From Tildeniella nuda ZEHNDER 1965/U140 (GTDB taxonomy: Bacteria; Cyanobacteriota; Cyanobacteriia; Leptolyngbyales; Leptolyngbyaceae), in assembly GCA_019358895.1 (NCBI GenBank), contig JAHHIG010000015.1:80274-144273 (forward strand): 64,000 nucleotides of DNA. The letters run 5' to 3'. The notes under the pieces were generated by a model that was not told where the DNA came from, made no database searches, and worked only from the letters and a program-made list of their open reading frames with translations. Positions within the stretch are counted from its first letter, which is position 1; every line of letters begins with the position of its first letter. This document shows, one piece after another, positions 21,401-28,967 of the stretch. A program made the translations under genes and the position numbers.

Positions 21401-21621
21401 TTGAGCCGTTGAGCCAGCGCCAGATTTGTCAACAGAAAACCAGCGCTGATGCTCGAAACGATCGCCCAACCGCCGACCTGAGTCAGCAAGCGTAGCCAGA
21501 AAACTTCTGTGTAACCGACTTCTGCAAACCAAAAGCGCTCAGCGGCAAACTGGCAAATAACGCCAATCAACCCTACCAGTGCTAGCGAAAGTCCAATTAA
21601 CCGTAATACGCGCCCATTCAT
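18415..21621 (-). CDS. UPF0182 family membrane protein
   Basis: 1068 residues. The N-terminal half has about seven transmembrane segments, e.g. LIGLSLALVGLIGVICQFAA, VLGLILLVGLLLLHQV and IAIVLGWQAI. The C-terminal half is a large soluble domain with conserved stretches such as VYTHGYGFTLSPVNEVADGGLP, YYGELSNTYVMTGT and LPYTPNRRTNLTAWLAARSDG, which identify UPF0182 (COG1615). Function unknown. Two stretches look like repeat DNA translated in frame: about residues 368-409 (AEGRRQRAEGRRQE) and about 536-548 (GRGERGEERGAEES). They lie in the loop after the last N-terminal helices and in the soluble domain, so they are probably tolerated. Confidence 0.9.
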   Translation of the reverse strand: MNGRVLRLIGLSLALVGLIGVICQFAAERFWFAEVGYTEVFWLRLLTQVGGWAIVSSISAGFLLTNLALAQRLKQSQTSEKVADLMARGLLRSDRRLQAHRSFTRRSTALVGKPLPLKWLLPGVLGLILLVGLLLLHQVQAGVTAWQSAIQQSNGLLALPDRFHFDAHWQGREFLSLRAFSPTVYLFVGLLAAVAIAILLYPARLLSAIALAISLSLGFILSAQWSRFLQWFHAVPFGKTDPVFSHDISFYVFGLPIVELLAFWFVDLSLYGLLAVLLVYLLAGNSLSQGFFHGFSYRQKQHLAGLGSCFMLAVGLHYWLRRYELLYSTRGVTYGASYTDMNVLSPAYTVLSVLAGAIAIVLGWQAIGRKAEGRRQRAEGRRQEVPLLTPQAKQESMMLEEGRRQGIDMKLTVPSLLSGSFVFVLLGSYLAIALGSTVLLPNVIQRLVVQPNELALEQPYIRRSIALTQAAFALDKIEVKPFNPQANLTVETLAANQQTTRNIRLWDTRPLLETNRQLQQIRPYYRFFDADIDRYTFEGRGERGEERGAEESAAKAILEKQQVLIAARELDYAAVPKEAQTWVNEHLVYTHGYGFTLSPVNEVADGGLPNYYVKDIGASTAPIDSKPSPVDAFRASIPTANPRLYYGELSNTYVMTGTRVQELDYPNGSTNAYNVYDGAGGIGIGSLWQRCLLAGYLRDWQMLLTTDFTPQTKLLFRRNINDRIRAIAPFLQYDHDPYLVVADVGQEASAGKREEGSIKTPNYLYWMVDAYTTSDRYPYSDPSQLASVSGVQATPRGEKFNYMRNSVKVVVDAYNGSVDFYLADPGDPFIQTWSAAFPTLFKPLSQMPVALQNHTRYPADFFSAQSERLQTYHMTDPQVFYNREDLWQVPTEIYGDQPQLVEPYYLITKLANAKNEAGDLAQDEEFILLLPYTPNRRTNLTAWLAARSDGENYGKSLLYVFPKQQLVYGTEQIEARINQDPVISQQISLWNRAGSRALQGNLLVIPIEQSLLYVEPLYLQAEQNSLPTLVRVIVAYENRIAMAETLDQALRAVFQPKERLPAIVRPVQ
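20398..20518. repeat. CTCTGCC/CTTCTGC repeat inside the UPF0182 gene
   Basis: Tandem CTTCTGCCCTCTGCC-type heptamers, the same kind as at 36079-36107, are translated as AEGRRQ repeats in the UPF0182 protein. The frame is preserved. Confidence 0.8.
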
Positions 21622-21693
21622 GACTGAATGCTAACCGAAAGCGAGAAGCTTGTTGAAAGATCACTGCACAGCTTTAACGTCAATTCGACGAGG

Positions 21694-22180
21694 TCAAAAG
21701 ATAGCAGGAGGCGGTGCTGGTAAGTCTTTGCACTCTAAGTCTAAGGAGGGCTTTTTCTCCTGATAAGTATACGCGATTAAACCTGCCAGCAAGTTGACTA
21801 AGCAATTGAACCAACTGCGTGTGCGAAGCGTGTGCGAAGCACTTAGGCGTGAGTGTTCAATCTGGCACAGGTTCTTGAGTTGGGCGTTCATCGATGCCAT
21901 GAGTGCTCGCTTCCGCAACAAAATCTTGTCAATCAGCTTGACCAGGCGGCTTTTCATGTTCTTCTTGGACTTAGTGATGCGTGACCAGGTTCGGAAACGC
22001 ACGTCGCCAGTGCGGCAAGACGCACAAGGTATAAAACTCCTTAAACGTACGAAAGCCAGACCCGTGAAACGCCACAGCGTTGGCGCAGCCGCTTCTGTGG
22101 AGCCTCGTCATCACTTCGCTCAAGCTGAGGCGGGAATGGCTCCGGCGTTCACCAGCCATGGAGGGCAACTGGACTTGGTG
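21694..22180 (-). pseudogene. IS982-family transposase, internally deleted
   Basis: On the minus strand the N-terminal IS982 segment (SRLSLSEVMT ... AFHGSGFRTFKEFYTLCVLP, then HWRRAFPNLVTH) is at about 21985-22150. It is joined directly to the C-terminal IS982 segment (KLIDKILLRKRALMASMNAQ, LKNLCQIEHSR, LVNLLAGLIAYTYQEKKPSL) at 21694-21960. The central part with most of the DDE site is missing, the two halves are in different frames, and about 30 bp interrupts SEVMT/AFHGSG. The motifs are from memory of the family. It is inactive. Confidence 0.75.
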
Positions 22181-22189
22181 TTGCCAACC

Positions 22190-22605
22190 GATGGTGTTCT
22201 CAATGAGCGTGACAACATCATTGTTCTGGTAGATGAGGCTCACCGCACCCAGGAAGGTGATCTGGGCATGAAGATGCGAGCCGCGTTGCCCAATACGTTC
22301 CTGTTTGGCTTTACCGGAACACCCATCAACAAAGTCGATCGCAATACCTTCTATCTGAGTCGCTACGGCTTTGAGGAATCGATTGTGATGGAGCCGCACT
22401 GCCACTTCATTTTGAGCCACGCCTCGTGGAACTGCACATCGATAAGGCGGCGATCGACGACGGTTACGCAGAACTAACGGGTAGTCTCTCAGACCTTGAT
22501 TGAGAGACTCTGGCAAAGACCGCGAACTCATGCACCAGAATGTCTTGGTTGAAGCCATTCGAGATGATCTGGATGAAATTGTGCTCTGTTGGTTCTGAAG
22601 ATGAT
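22190..22605 (+). pseudogene. Fragment of a type I restriction enzyme R subunit (hsdR)
   Basis: Translated pieces read DGVLNERDNIIVLVDEAHRT with QEGDLGMKMRAALPNTFLFG and FTGTPINKVDRNTFY, i.e. helicase motifs II (DEAH) and III (TGTP). After a frameshift come LPLHFEPRLVELHIDKAAID and AELTGSLSDLD, then an in-frame TGA and more HsdR-like sequence. These are diagnostic of HsdR, but only about 130 of roughly 1000 residues remain, with frameshifts and stops. The IS982 remnant abuts it on the left. No hsdM or hsdS is present nearby. Confidence 0.8.
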
Positions 22606-22684
22606 GAGATTGACTAATGAACTTTGTTCAATTTTTTCAGCTCTTCCTTCAAAGAGTTGATTGGGCTTGAATCTAGACTGGTTT

Positions 22685-23515
22685 TCAAAGGTCGTCGCTC
22701 TGCTCCATTGGTTGTGTTGGGTGCTCGGATAGCAAAGAGCGTTGGGTGAAGATGAGATGCGATCGCCGTCCTGTGCTCCCAACGCAGCTCCAGGTTTCTT
22801 CTGGCGGCGCGTCTGCCGCTAGATCCGACAATTGTACTATGCGAGGCTGAATGATCAAACTTACGCCGATCGCCCACGCGATGGATATCAACCAGCCAGC
22901 TAAGATGTCACTTGGAAAATGCACGCCTAAATATAAGCGCGTCCAGCCGATCGCCACGACGAAGGCACTACCCAGACTAGCAACCCACACTGACCAGCGG
23001 CTGCCCCACGTCAACAGCAGCAACGCCGCCACGAACGTCATGCTTGACATCGCATGACCACTGGGAAAGGCAAAATCAAGTTCTGGCGCAGCAGCATCCC
23101 ATAGGCTAGGGCGAACGCGATGTAGCCAAAACTTGACCGTGCGGTTAATCACGATGCTGCCACCCAAGGTAAGCAGCCAGTAGGTGAGCGATCGCCAGCG
23201 TCGCAGAGATAGCAACACGAGTGAGAGCACAACCCCAGCCGGAAACACGCCGTGAAAGACCCCAAACTTTGTCAACGTCGAGGCGATGCGATCAAGCCTT
23301 GGCTGTGCCGTTGCATGAATCGCCAGCAGAATGGAAGTATCCCACGAGAAGCCGCTTGGCTTTCGCCACACAACCACTGCAAGTTGTTCAAAAACCAGCA
23401 ACGGCAAACACACTCCGATCGCCAGTAGCAACAATAATTGCCATCGCGCTACCAGAATCTGCCGCAGAAATTGAAGGAACGATCGGGGTTGCTTCCAGCG
23501 ATCTAAATCTAACAT
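22685..23515 (-). CDS. PAP2-family membrane phosphatase
   Basis: 276 residues with six predicted membrane helices. The three PAP2 signatures are complete: KFWLHRVRP (Lys128, Arg135), FPSGHAMSS (151-158, His154) and WTRLYLGVHFPSD (Arg193, His199, Asp203). Members dephosphorylate lipid phosphates (phosphatidic acid, undecaprenyl-PP) at the membrane. A C-terminal tail of about 45 residues after the last helix is not conserved in the family and runs next to the hsdR remnant; the original stop may have been lost. Confidence 0.88.
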   Translation of the reverse strand: MLDLDRWKQPRSFLQFLRQILVARWQLLLLLAIGVCLPLLVFEQLAVVVWRKPSGFSWDTSILLAIHATAQPRLDRIASTLTKFGVFHGVFPAGVVLSLVLLSLRRWRSLTYWLLTLGGSIVINRTVKFWLHRVRPSLWDAAAPELDFAFPSGHAMSSMTFVAALLLLTWGSRWSVWVASLGSAFVVAIGWTRLYLGVHFPSDILAGWLISIAWAIGVSLIIQPRIVQLSDLAADAPPEETWSCVGSTGRRSHLIFTQRSLLSEHPTQPMEQSDDL

Positions 23516-23561
23516 CCAGTGAAGAGCCTTAAAATGACCGCTTTTATTGTAAGAAATTAAC

Positions 23562-24362
23562 TCATAACGGATGAGCCAATTTCCAACTGACGGCGACCAA
23601 AAGCAGATAAATGATAAACCGTAGCAGTCGCTGTGGCGCTAAGCTGCACAGCTTTGCCCCCACCAGCACCCCTGGCACAGAACCCAGCCAGATGGGTAAA
23701 ACCAAACTCCAATCAACCGTTCCCAATGTCAAATGCCCGATCGACGTAAACACTAGCAAAATGCCAGCTTGTGCCAAGTCAGTGCCGACCAATTTACGGG
23801 CATCCAGTTGAAAGAACGCAATCAGCACCAGCGCAAACATGGAGCCAGACGACACGCTGGTTAAACCAACGATGCAGCCTAAAACGGCACCGATCGCGAT
23901 CGTGAAACTGCGACCACGCAAAGTAGCTAAATCAAACTTCGGTAATGCTGGTAGTTGCCAATCTGGTGCAACAGTTAATAGCAGCAGTTGCACCAGCGCT
24001 ATCAGGGTCACAATCAGGATAGCGCCGCCGATCAGCCGCACCAGTAAATCATCCAGATTTATCGCTGCCATCTGCCGCAGATGATGCAAAATGCCAACAC
24101 CGACCAGCGAACCAGGCACGCTGCCTAACGCCAACCATTGAACAACAGTGCGATCGACGGTTTGCTGTCGCCAGTGCTTGACTCCACCGACCACTTTCAT
24201 CAATGTCGCTGCAACCACATCAGAGCTAATGGCAACCGAAGCAGGCACTTGAAAGACGAAAATCAGCATTGGCGTAATCAGAGAAGCGCCCCCAATCCCA
24301 GTTAGACCCACAACAATGCCCACGCCAAAACTCAGGCAAGAAAGGAGTAAGGTGTCCATCAT
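23562..24362 (-). CDS. TauE/SafE (TSUP) family permease
   Basis: 266 residues, about eight membrane helices in two halves. The N-terminal half has VGIVVGLTGIGGASLITPML and the second half LGCIVGLTSVSSGSMFALVL, the duplicated TSUP signature. Known members move sulfite, sulfonates or other organic anions across the cytoplasmic membrane. It overlaps the upstream membrane-protein gene by 4 nt, so the two are translationally coupled. Their shared promoter carries the 26-bp sulfur-island operator at 24893-24918. Confidence 0.85.
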   Translation of the reverse strand: MMDTLLLSCLSFGVGIVVGLTGIGGASLITPMLIFVFQVPASVAISSDVVAATLMKVVGGVKHWRQQTVDRTVVQWLALGSVPGSLVGVGILHHLRQMAAINLDDLLVRLIGGAILIVTLIALVQLLLLTVAPDWQLPALPKFDLATLRGRSFTIAIGAVLGCIVGLTSVSSGSMFALVLIAFFQLDARKLVGTDLAQAGILLVFTSIGHLTLGTVDWSLVLPIWLGSVPGVLVGAKLCSLAPQRLLRFIIYLLLVAVSWKLAHPL

Positions 24363-24886
24363 GAGGGTACGATCGCCGCCTTAAGCCAAACAGTACCTAA
24401 AGGAGCGATCCCTTCCTTGGCAAACAGAGTGGGCAGTGACAGAATCTGAAAATGGATAAGCAGTAAAATTCCTACTGTAAAGATGGAAGAAGAAACGACC
24501 CCGAACAACAATTCTTGCTTTAAGTGGCGTTCGTGAGTGGGAGCTTGAAAGACGGCGATCGCACCGACTTGCATCAAAAGAATACCCAGCAGATTGGAGA
24601 GCCAGTAGCCGATAATGGTTCCAGGTAAGAACCAATCTGCCGCCATCCAGTGGCAGAGATAGCCAAAGCCATAGGCAACAGGTAGATTAATAATCAAGTC
24701 ATTCCACCAGCACAAGGGTGAGAGCAGCCAGCCGATCGCAAAGAGTAAGCCGCCCCCCATCTTCTTCCAGGAAGGACGGTTCCAGAAAAGGTTACTCATT
24801 CTGCGAAACAAGGAGTTCAACCCACGATCGCGTTCCACTAGCGGGGCTGAGGTTGGCTCCTCCTTTCTTTCCACAAGCTCATTCAT
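24359..24886 (-). CDS. Small membrane protein, first gene of the TauE operon
   Basis: 175 residues, four predicted membrane helices (e.g. MGGGLLFAIGWLLSPLCWW, IIGYWLSNLLGILLMQVGAI, FGVVSSSIFTVGILLLIHF) after a charged 40-residue N terminus. No family recognised with certainty; similar proteins next to TSUP genes are often just called membrane proteins. There is no clear Shine-Dalgarno: the palindromic operator ends 6 nt before the ATG. An internal ATG at 24799 is an alternative start. Probably works with the TauE permease. Confidence 0.65.
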   Translation of the reverse strand: MNELVERKEEPTSAPLVERDRGLNSLFRRMSNLFWNRPSWKKMGGGLLFAIGWLLSPLCWWNDLIINLPVAYGFGYLCHWMAADWFLPGTIIGYWLSNLLGILLMQVGAIAVFQAPTHERHLKQELLFGVVSSSIFTVGILLLIHFQILSLPTLFAKEGIAPLGTVWLKAAIVPS

Positions 24887-24892
24887 ATTAAG

Positions 24893-24918
24893 TACGGTAT
24901 CTTAATGGGTTTACCGTA
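24893..24918. promoter_or_regulatory. Sulfur-island operator a (TauE operon)
   Basis: TACGGTA, 12 bp, TACCGTA: a perfect 7-bp inverted repeat just upstream of the TauE operon start. A -10-like TAATAAAAT lies on its far side. The half-sites and exact 12-bp gap recur at 28782-28807, 31045-31070 and 31243-31268. The location suits a repressor. Confidence 0.7.
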
Positions 24919-25023
24919 TTTTATTATGTCACGGCTTGAACACTTAAAGTTTGATGCCCTACTGTATCCTCACAAAACCACTCCAAAGATAGAGATTGGT
25001 GGCATCAATGCCGTTGCGCTGGA

Positions 25024-25491
25024 CTAAATGTAATACATGGGCGCTTTCTGCTGGTGCGCTTCCAGTTGTTGGCACAAATCTTGCAGGGTGCAGTTTTGCA
25101 AGAAAGCCTGTGAAAGCACATTCGCTTGCTGCCAGGTTTTGTGCAATACCTCGCGTTCTGGCGTGATCAGTAGCGTGTGTTCACGGGGTTTGCGCGTGCC
25201 ATCCATCAGAGCGATCACCTCTAGCAAACTAATCTGCCAGGGTTCGCGGGTCAACGCATAACCGCCACGCGCGCCTCGCTGACTGTGAACAATGCCGCCG
25301 CGCCGCAGGATGGTCAAAATTTGTTCCAGGTAGCGCTCTGGAATGCCATGTCTGGCAGTAATGCTGCTGATCGTCAAAGGGGACTGCTGATCAGGATGGT
25401 TAGCCAGTGCCAAGAGTGCTAGTAACGCATATTCCACCTTAGATGATAGGTCTAAAGGCTCGTAATTTAGGCTGTTTGGTGGGCTATTCAA
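25024..25491 (-). CDS. Rrf2-family transcription regulator
   Basis: 155 residues. The Rrf2 winged-helix core begins LDLSSKVEYALLALLALANH, continues TISSITARHGIPERYLEQIL and RRGGIVHSQRGARGGYALTR. The three-cysteine Fe-S site of IscR/NsrR types is absent: the only cysteines are the pair in NCTLQDLCQQL. It therefore resembles CymR-like, ligand- or partner-controlled members. The start is a TTG at 25489-25491, uncertain but the only one giving the whole domain. It is divergent from the Crp-family gene and lies within the sulfur island, so it is the best local candidate reader of the 26-bp operators. Confidence 0.85.
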   Translation of the reverse strand: MNSPPNSLNYEPLDLSSKVEYALLALLALANHPDQQSPLTISSITARHGIPERYLEQILTILRRGGIVHSQRGARGGYALTREPWQISLLEVIALMDGTRKPREHTLLITPEREVLHKTWQQANVLSQAFLQNCTLQDLCQQLEAHQQKAPMYYI

Positions 25492-25649
25492 GGCGTTCTT
25501 GAAGACTAGAGGTAAATCTATCGACGTTACTCAACGGGTTGCCCAAGCAATTTAGGTTACTTAGGGCATAAATCCTTATTCGTTCGCTTAGAGATTGACA
25601 GTGCATCAAATTACGATTAGTCTATCGGGATAAAGTACTTTCTGCAAGC

Positions 25650-26228
25650 ATGGTTACCTCTCTTTACCCGAAACAGCTTGTTGGGCAAACCACTCCCCGC
25701 CAGTTTCCGCCTCGATCGTTTGTGCCCCTTACTTATAACTGTGCTTGGAGAATCGAAGCTGGCGCAATGCGATCAGTGACGTGGTTAAAAGATGGCACAG
25801 TTGTAGCCCTCGGTTTTTGGGGTACTGGCGATATCATTGATCGAACTCTAGCCTCTGAGTCAGTGCAAATTGAATGCCTGACCAAGGTTGAGGCAACCTT
25901 GTTGATGGAATGGCAGCAAGAACCAGAAGCATTGCTCTCTTACAGTCGCCAACTTGAAGAACTAGCCGTCATCCGCAGCCACAGAAAAGTTGATGCCATG
26001 CTGCTACAGTTGCTGAGTTGGTTAGCCAACAAATTTGGGCGTGAGGTAGGAGCAGGGCGCTTAATCGACTTCCGTCTGACGCATCAAGATATTGCCGAGC
26101 TTCTCGGTACAACTCGCGTGACGATTACCCGCACACTCAACCAGTTTGAACAGCAAGGCTTGATCGATCGCCGTCCTGTAGGACGCATCGTGTTAAAAGA
26201 AACGGAAGTCTGGCACTACGAAATTTAA
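25650..26228 (+). CDS. Crp/Fnr-family regulator, CysR-like
   Basis: 192 residues. The degenerate cNMP-binding jelly-roll (about 15-100, TWLKDGTVVALGFWGTGDII) lacks a recognisable cAMP pocket. The HTH is LTHQDIAELLGTTRVTITRT with a following LNQFEQQGLIDRR wing. Length and composition fit the CysR branch, which in Synechococcus is required for sulfate-starvation gene expression. Its place between an Rrf2 gene and a sulfate-binding-protein gene supports that reading. A weak TAC-N20-GTA relative of the island operator lies at 25612-25637, upstream of this gene. Confidence 0.82.
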   Translation: MVTSLYPKQLVGQTTPRQFPPRSFVPLTYNCAWRIEAGAMRSVTWLKDGTVVALGFWGTGDIIDRTLASESVQIECLTKVEATLLMEWQQEPEALLSYSRQLEELAVIRSHRKVDAMLLQLLSWLANKFGREVGAGRLIDFRLTHQDIAELLGTTRVTITRTLNQFEQQGLIDRRPVGRIVLKETEVWHYEI

Positions 26229-26320
26229 ATATCAATCTGCAATTAAGATGCACCTGCAAAAGGACGCTGCGCTCAATGGCACGAGCGATCGGTGCGATCG
26301 ACAATCCCGCTAAAGAAACT

Positions 26321-27499
26321 TCAACGCGGAGCATCTTTCCATGTCACGACTAATGTGCCGGACTTGTCCTTGGTTGGAACCAGGTTGAGATAGAGCGTCA
26401 CGGTCGGTTTTTTCACCTGATAGACGTTGCCACCGCCGTACTGCTGTTGGCGATCGGTCACCTCATAACCGCTGTTTTGTAGGTTCGTTTGAAAGAAGGC
26501 ATTCATCATGTCTGCTGCCACTTGATCGGGGACTAAGCTGATGTTGCGAATGCCCGATCGCGGCACCTGTGCCCCAGCTCCAAGCCCTTTTTCAGTCGAT
26601 CGGGTATAAAACAAATCCGGTTGCGCGAAGAGGGAAGGCTCGGCTGTCTTTGCGTCCAAATTGCTGAGAATGTCTGAAACTTCGGGGGGCACTTCTACCG
26701 CTTTTTTCAGGTCTTCGAGCGATCGTGGTGCATCCGATAAAACATAGACGGTTCCCTTTTCACTGGTGATCACGCTCAGAAATTGAGTTTGCCCACCACG
26801 GGAAACCTGGTAGATCTCTCTGCCTGCCTCCTTTAACGTTGGCTTCAGGTCATACTTCTTTGCGGGTAACTCCCTGGCGAAAAAGGCTGTCACCTGGCTC
26901 AAAGCATCATCTACTTGCAAACAAGATGGCAAGCCAAAACAGCCTGGTTGCGAGTTGGGATATAAGGGGAAATCTGCCCAAGAGTTGGCGTTTGGCGAAC
27001 CAGGAGCGGGTTGAGATGGGGGAGGCGCAACTGCTCGTTTCAATGGAGGAGTTGTCGGACGATCGCTGACCACTCTTGGCGTAACCCTCGGTTTAGGTAG
27101 TGTCTTCACAGGTGCAACTTTGGTCAGCGTGGGTAGCTGCGTAATGCGTACCTGTTTCTCTTGAGGTTTGGGTGGCTTAGTGGATTCGTGTCCCATGGGC
27201 AAGAACAGGAGTAAGCCATGTAGCCCCAGAGATACCAGAGTGCTTACATTCAACCACCAAGGAATGCGAGATTTCGCTGCCTGATCGGGCAAACTGATGA
27301 TGTTATGCGCATGCGATCGCTCCACTCCAGAGGAACGAGGAGAGCGATTGGTTTCGTCTGATTGTTCCTCAGCAACCTCTGTTAAATGGGATTCTGGCTG
27401 ATTTAGCGTCTCTTCTGGTAACAATGGAGTGCCGTCTAGAGAGGGTTGAGCAGAAGGACGAACCGTCCTCAAGCGTTGTATGGAGGCTTCAGACATCAT
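26321..27499 (-). CDS. Single-span, proline-rich TonB-like protein
   Basis: 392 residues from the ATG at 27497-27499. A 75-residue cytoplasmic stretch is followed by one membrane helix (LNVSTLVSLGLHGLLLFLP). Next comes a Lys/Pro-rich linker (STKPPKPQEKQVRITQLP ... PLKRAVAPPPSQPAPGSP) and a soluble region with two similar halves (YDLKPTLKEAGREIYQVSRG and YEVTDRQQQYGGGNVYQVKK). The topology is that of TonB: short inside, one helix, Pro-rich periplasmic rod, globular end. Sequence identity to TonB is not visible. It lies between CysR-like and sulfate-binding-protein genes; it may energise or organise outer-membrane uptake (inference). Confidence 0.55.
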   Translation of the reverse strand: MMSEASIQRLRTVRPSAQPSLDGTPLLPEETLNQPESHLTEVAEEQSDETNRSPRSSGVERSHAHNIISLPDQAAKSRIPWWLNVSTLVSLGLHGLLLFLPMGHESTKPPKPQEKQVRITQLPTLTKVAPVKTLPKPRVTPRVVSDRPTTPPLKRAVAPPPSQPAPGSPNANSWADFPLYPNSQPGCFGLPSCLQVDDALSQVTAFFARELPAKKYDLKPTLKEAGREIYQVSRGGQTQFLSVITSEKGTVYVLSDAPRSLEDLKKAVEVPPEVSDILSNLDAKTAEPSLFAQPDLFYTRSTEKGLGAGAQVPRSGIRNISLVPDQVAADMMNAFFQTNLQNSGYEVTDRQQQYGGGNVYQVKKPTVTLYLNLVPTKDKSGTLVVTWKDAPR

Positions 27500-27591
27500 T
27501 ACCAATCATTCAGCATTGAACAGAGTAGCTTTGGATGGAGCAACCATAGGTGGTAGAGTGCCACGATCGCAGGCAGCGTGAAGAACATTGC

Positions 27592-28755
27592 CTACCGTTG
27601 AGCCGTGTAAATCTGGTCAAACACGGTGCCATCGTCAAAGAATTTCTTCTGAATCGTATCCCAACCGCCAAAGTCCTTTGCCGTGTAGAGTTTCGTCACT
27701 TTGGGAAACTTCTTGTCAAACTCCTTTGCCACAGCCGTATTCACGGGGCGAAACCCCACTTTGGCAAACTCCCGTTGCGCTTCAGGAGTAAAGAGAAACT
27801 GCACAAAGGCTTCGGAGACGGCACGAGTGCCGTGTTTATCGACATTTTTATCGACCACGGCGATCGGGTTATCAATGGAAATATTGGTTTGGGGCACCAC
27901 CGTGAAGAAGCCACTCTCTCCCTTCTGAGACGCTAGGATCATTTCATTTTCATAGTTCAGCAACACATCCCCCTGTCCTTGCTTGAAGAAGGCATCGGTG
28001 GCTTCCCGCGCATCTTTGGGTAGTACTGGCGCGTTGCGGTAAACCTGAGTGACGTACTCGCGTGCCTTGTCTTCAGCCGTGCCAATTTGACCGACCGAAC
28101 CCCACAGTCCTAAAAAGTTCCAACGCGCTCCCCCAGACGTTTTTGGGTTTGCCGTAATCACCGTAATTCCTGGCTTGACCAAATCTGCCCACGTCCGAAT
28201 GCCTTTGGGATTGCCAGGACGAGTGACAAAGGTAATCACCGATCGCGACACAATGCCATCATTTGGCACGTCCTTCTCCCAGCCGGGATTAATCAGCCCT
28301 GCTTTCTGGACGCGGTAGGTGTCGAGAGCCAGTGCTAGCGACACCACATCGGCTTCCAGTCCGTCAACCACGGCTCGCGCTTGAGTACCAGAGCCAGCGT
28401 AGCTGCGATTGAACTTTACCGCTTGACCACCCTGCTCGCGTTTCCACTTTTCTTGAAACAGCGGGATGATCTTGTCGTGTGCTTCCTTCGTCACAGCAAA
28501 GGAAACCAGCGTGAGTTCAACCGTTTTGGGCTGCTGGCTCACCCGCTGTCCCTGAGCGATCGAGGGCGCTGATGGAGCCGTTGGACTGGCAGCAATGACC
28601 GGAAAAGATACAGCAAGCCCGAATCCAGCCGCGACTAGCAAAGCAGAGCCTTTCTTGTATGACTGCATTGAGTGTAGCGATCGCGCCAACTGAGTGAGAA
28701 GCGATGGCACCGTCACTTGGATTTGCTTTTTCTCTAACTGGTAGGCGTTTCGCAT
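27592..28755 (-). CDS. sbpA: Sulfate ABC transporter substrate-binding protein
   Basis: 387 residues. A cytoplasmic-looking N-terminal extension of about 30 residues precedes a Sec signal (KGSALLVAAGFGLAVSFPVI). The mature protein has the SbpA/CysP marks: VSFAVTKEAHDKIIP, FNRSYAGSGTQARAV, ADVVSLALALD, NPKTSGGARWNFLGLW and DVLLNYENE. It binds sulfate or thiosulfate in the periplasm. The permease and ATPase genes (cysTWA) are not in the window. An AAGGAC Shine-Dalgarno supports the start, and the divergent intergenic region holds operator b. Confidence 0.93.
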   Translation of the reverse strand: MRNAYQLEKKQIQVTVPSLLTQLARSLHSMQSYKKGSALLVAAGFGLAVSFPVIAASPTAPSAPSIAQGQRVSQQPKTVELTLVSFAVTKEAHDKIIPLFQEKWKREQGGQAVKFNRSYAGSGTQARAVVDGLEADVVSLALALDTYRVQKAGLINPGWEKDVPNDGIVSRSVITFVTRPGNPKGIRTWADLVKPGITVITANPKTSGGARWNFLGLWGSVGQIGTAEDKAREYVTQVYRNAPVLPKDAREATDAFFKQGQGDVLLNYENEMILASQKGESGFFTVVPQTNISIDNPIAVVDKNVDKHGTRAVSEAFVQFLFTPEAQREFAKVGFRPVNTAVAKEFDKKFPKVTKLYTAKDFGGWDTIQKKFFDDGTVFDQIYTAQR

Positions 28756-28781
28756 GAGAAGTCCTTTTAATGAAGTTTATC

Positions 28782-28807
28782 TACGGCAAGCTTGTAGAGA
28801 TACCGTA
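28782..28807. promoter_or_regulatory. Sulfur-island operator b (sbpA / PhnD-like divergent promoter)
   Basis: TACGGCA, 12 bp, TACCGTA, in the 212-bp gap between sbpA (minus) and the PhnD-like gene (plus), 27 nt upstream of the sbpA start. It differs from operator a by one half-site base and has the same spacing. Confidence 0.68.
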
Positions 28808-28967
28808 TTTTTTCTAAGTAAAAGAATGTCACAGCTCCAACGCAAAATCAAGCGGCTTGACTACAAATCTACAAAATGTTGATCAAGTTAGTGGTGTATG
28901 AGCTTTTCTCCTTTGCATTGCTCTGTCAAACTGCCTGTAATATTCAATAACCTGCGATCGAGCGATC

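Noticed and set aside
21794..22477. Single intact 227-aa protein
   Set aside because: It is a chance fusion of antisense IS982 sequence with the hsdR fragment; only the DEAH/TGTP part has meaning.
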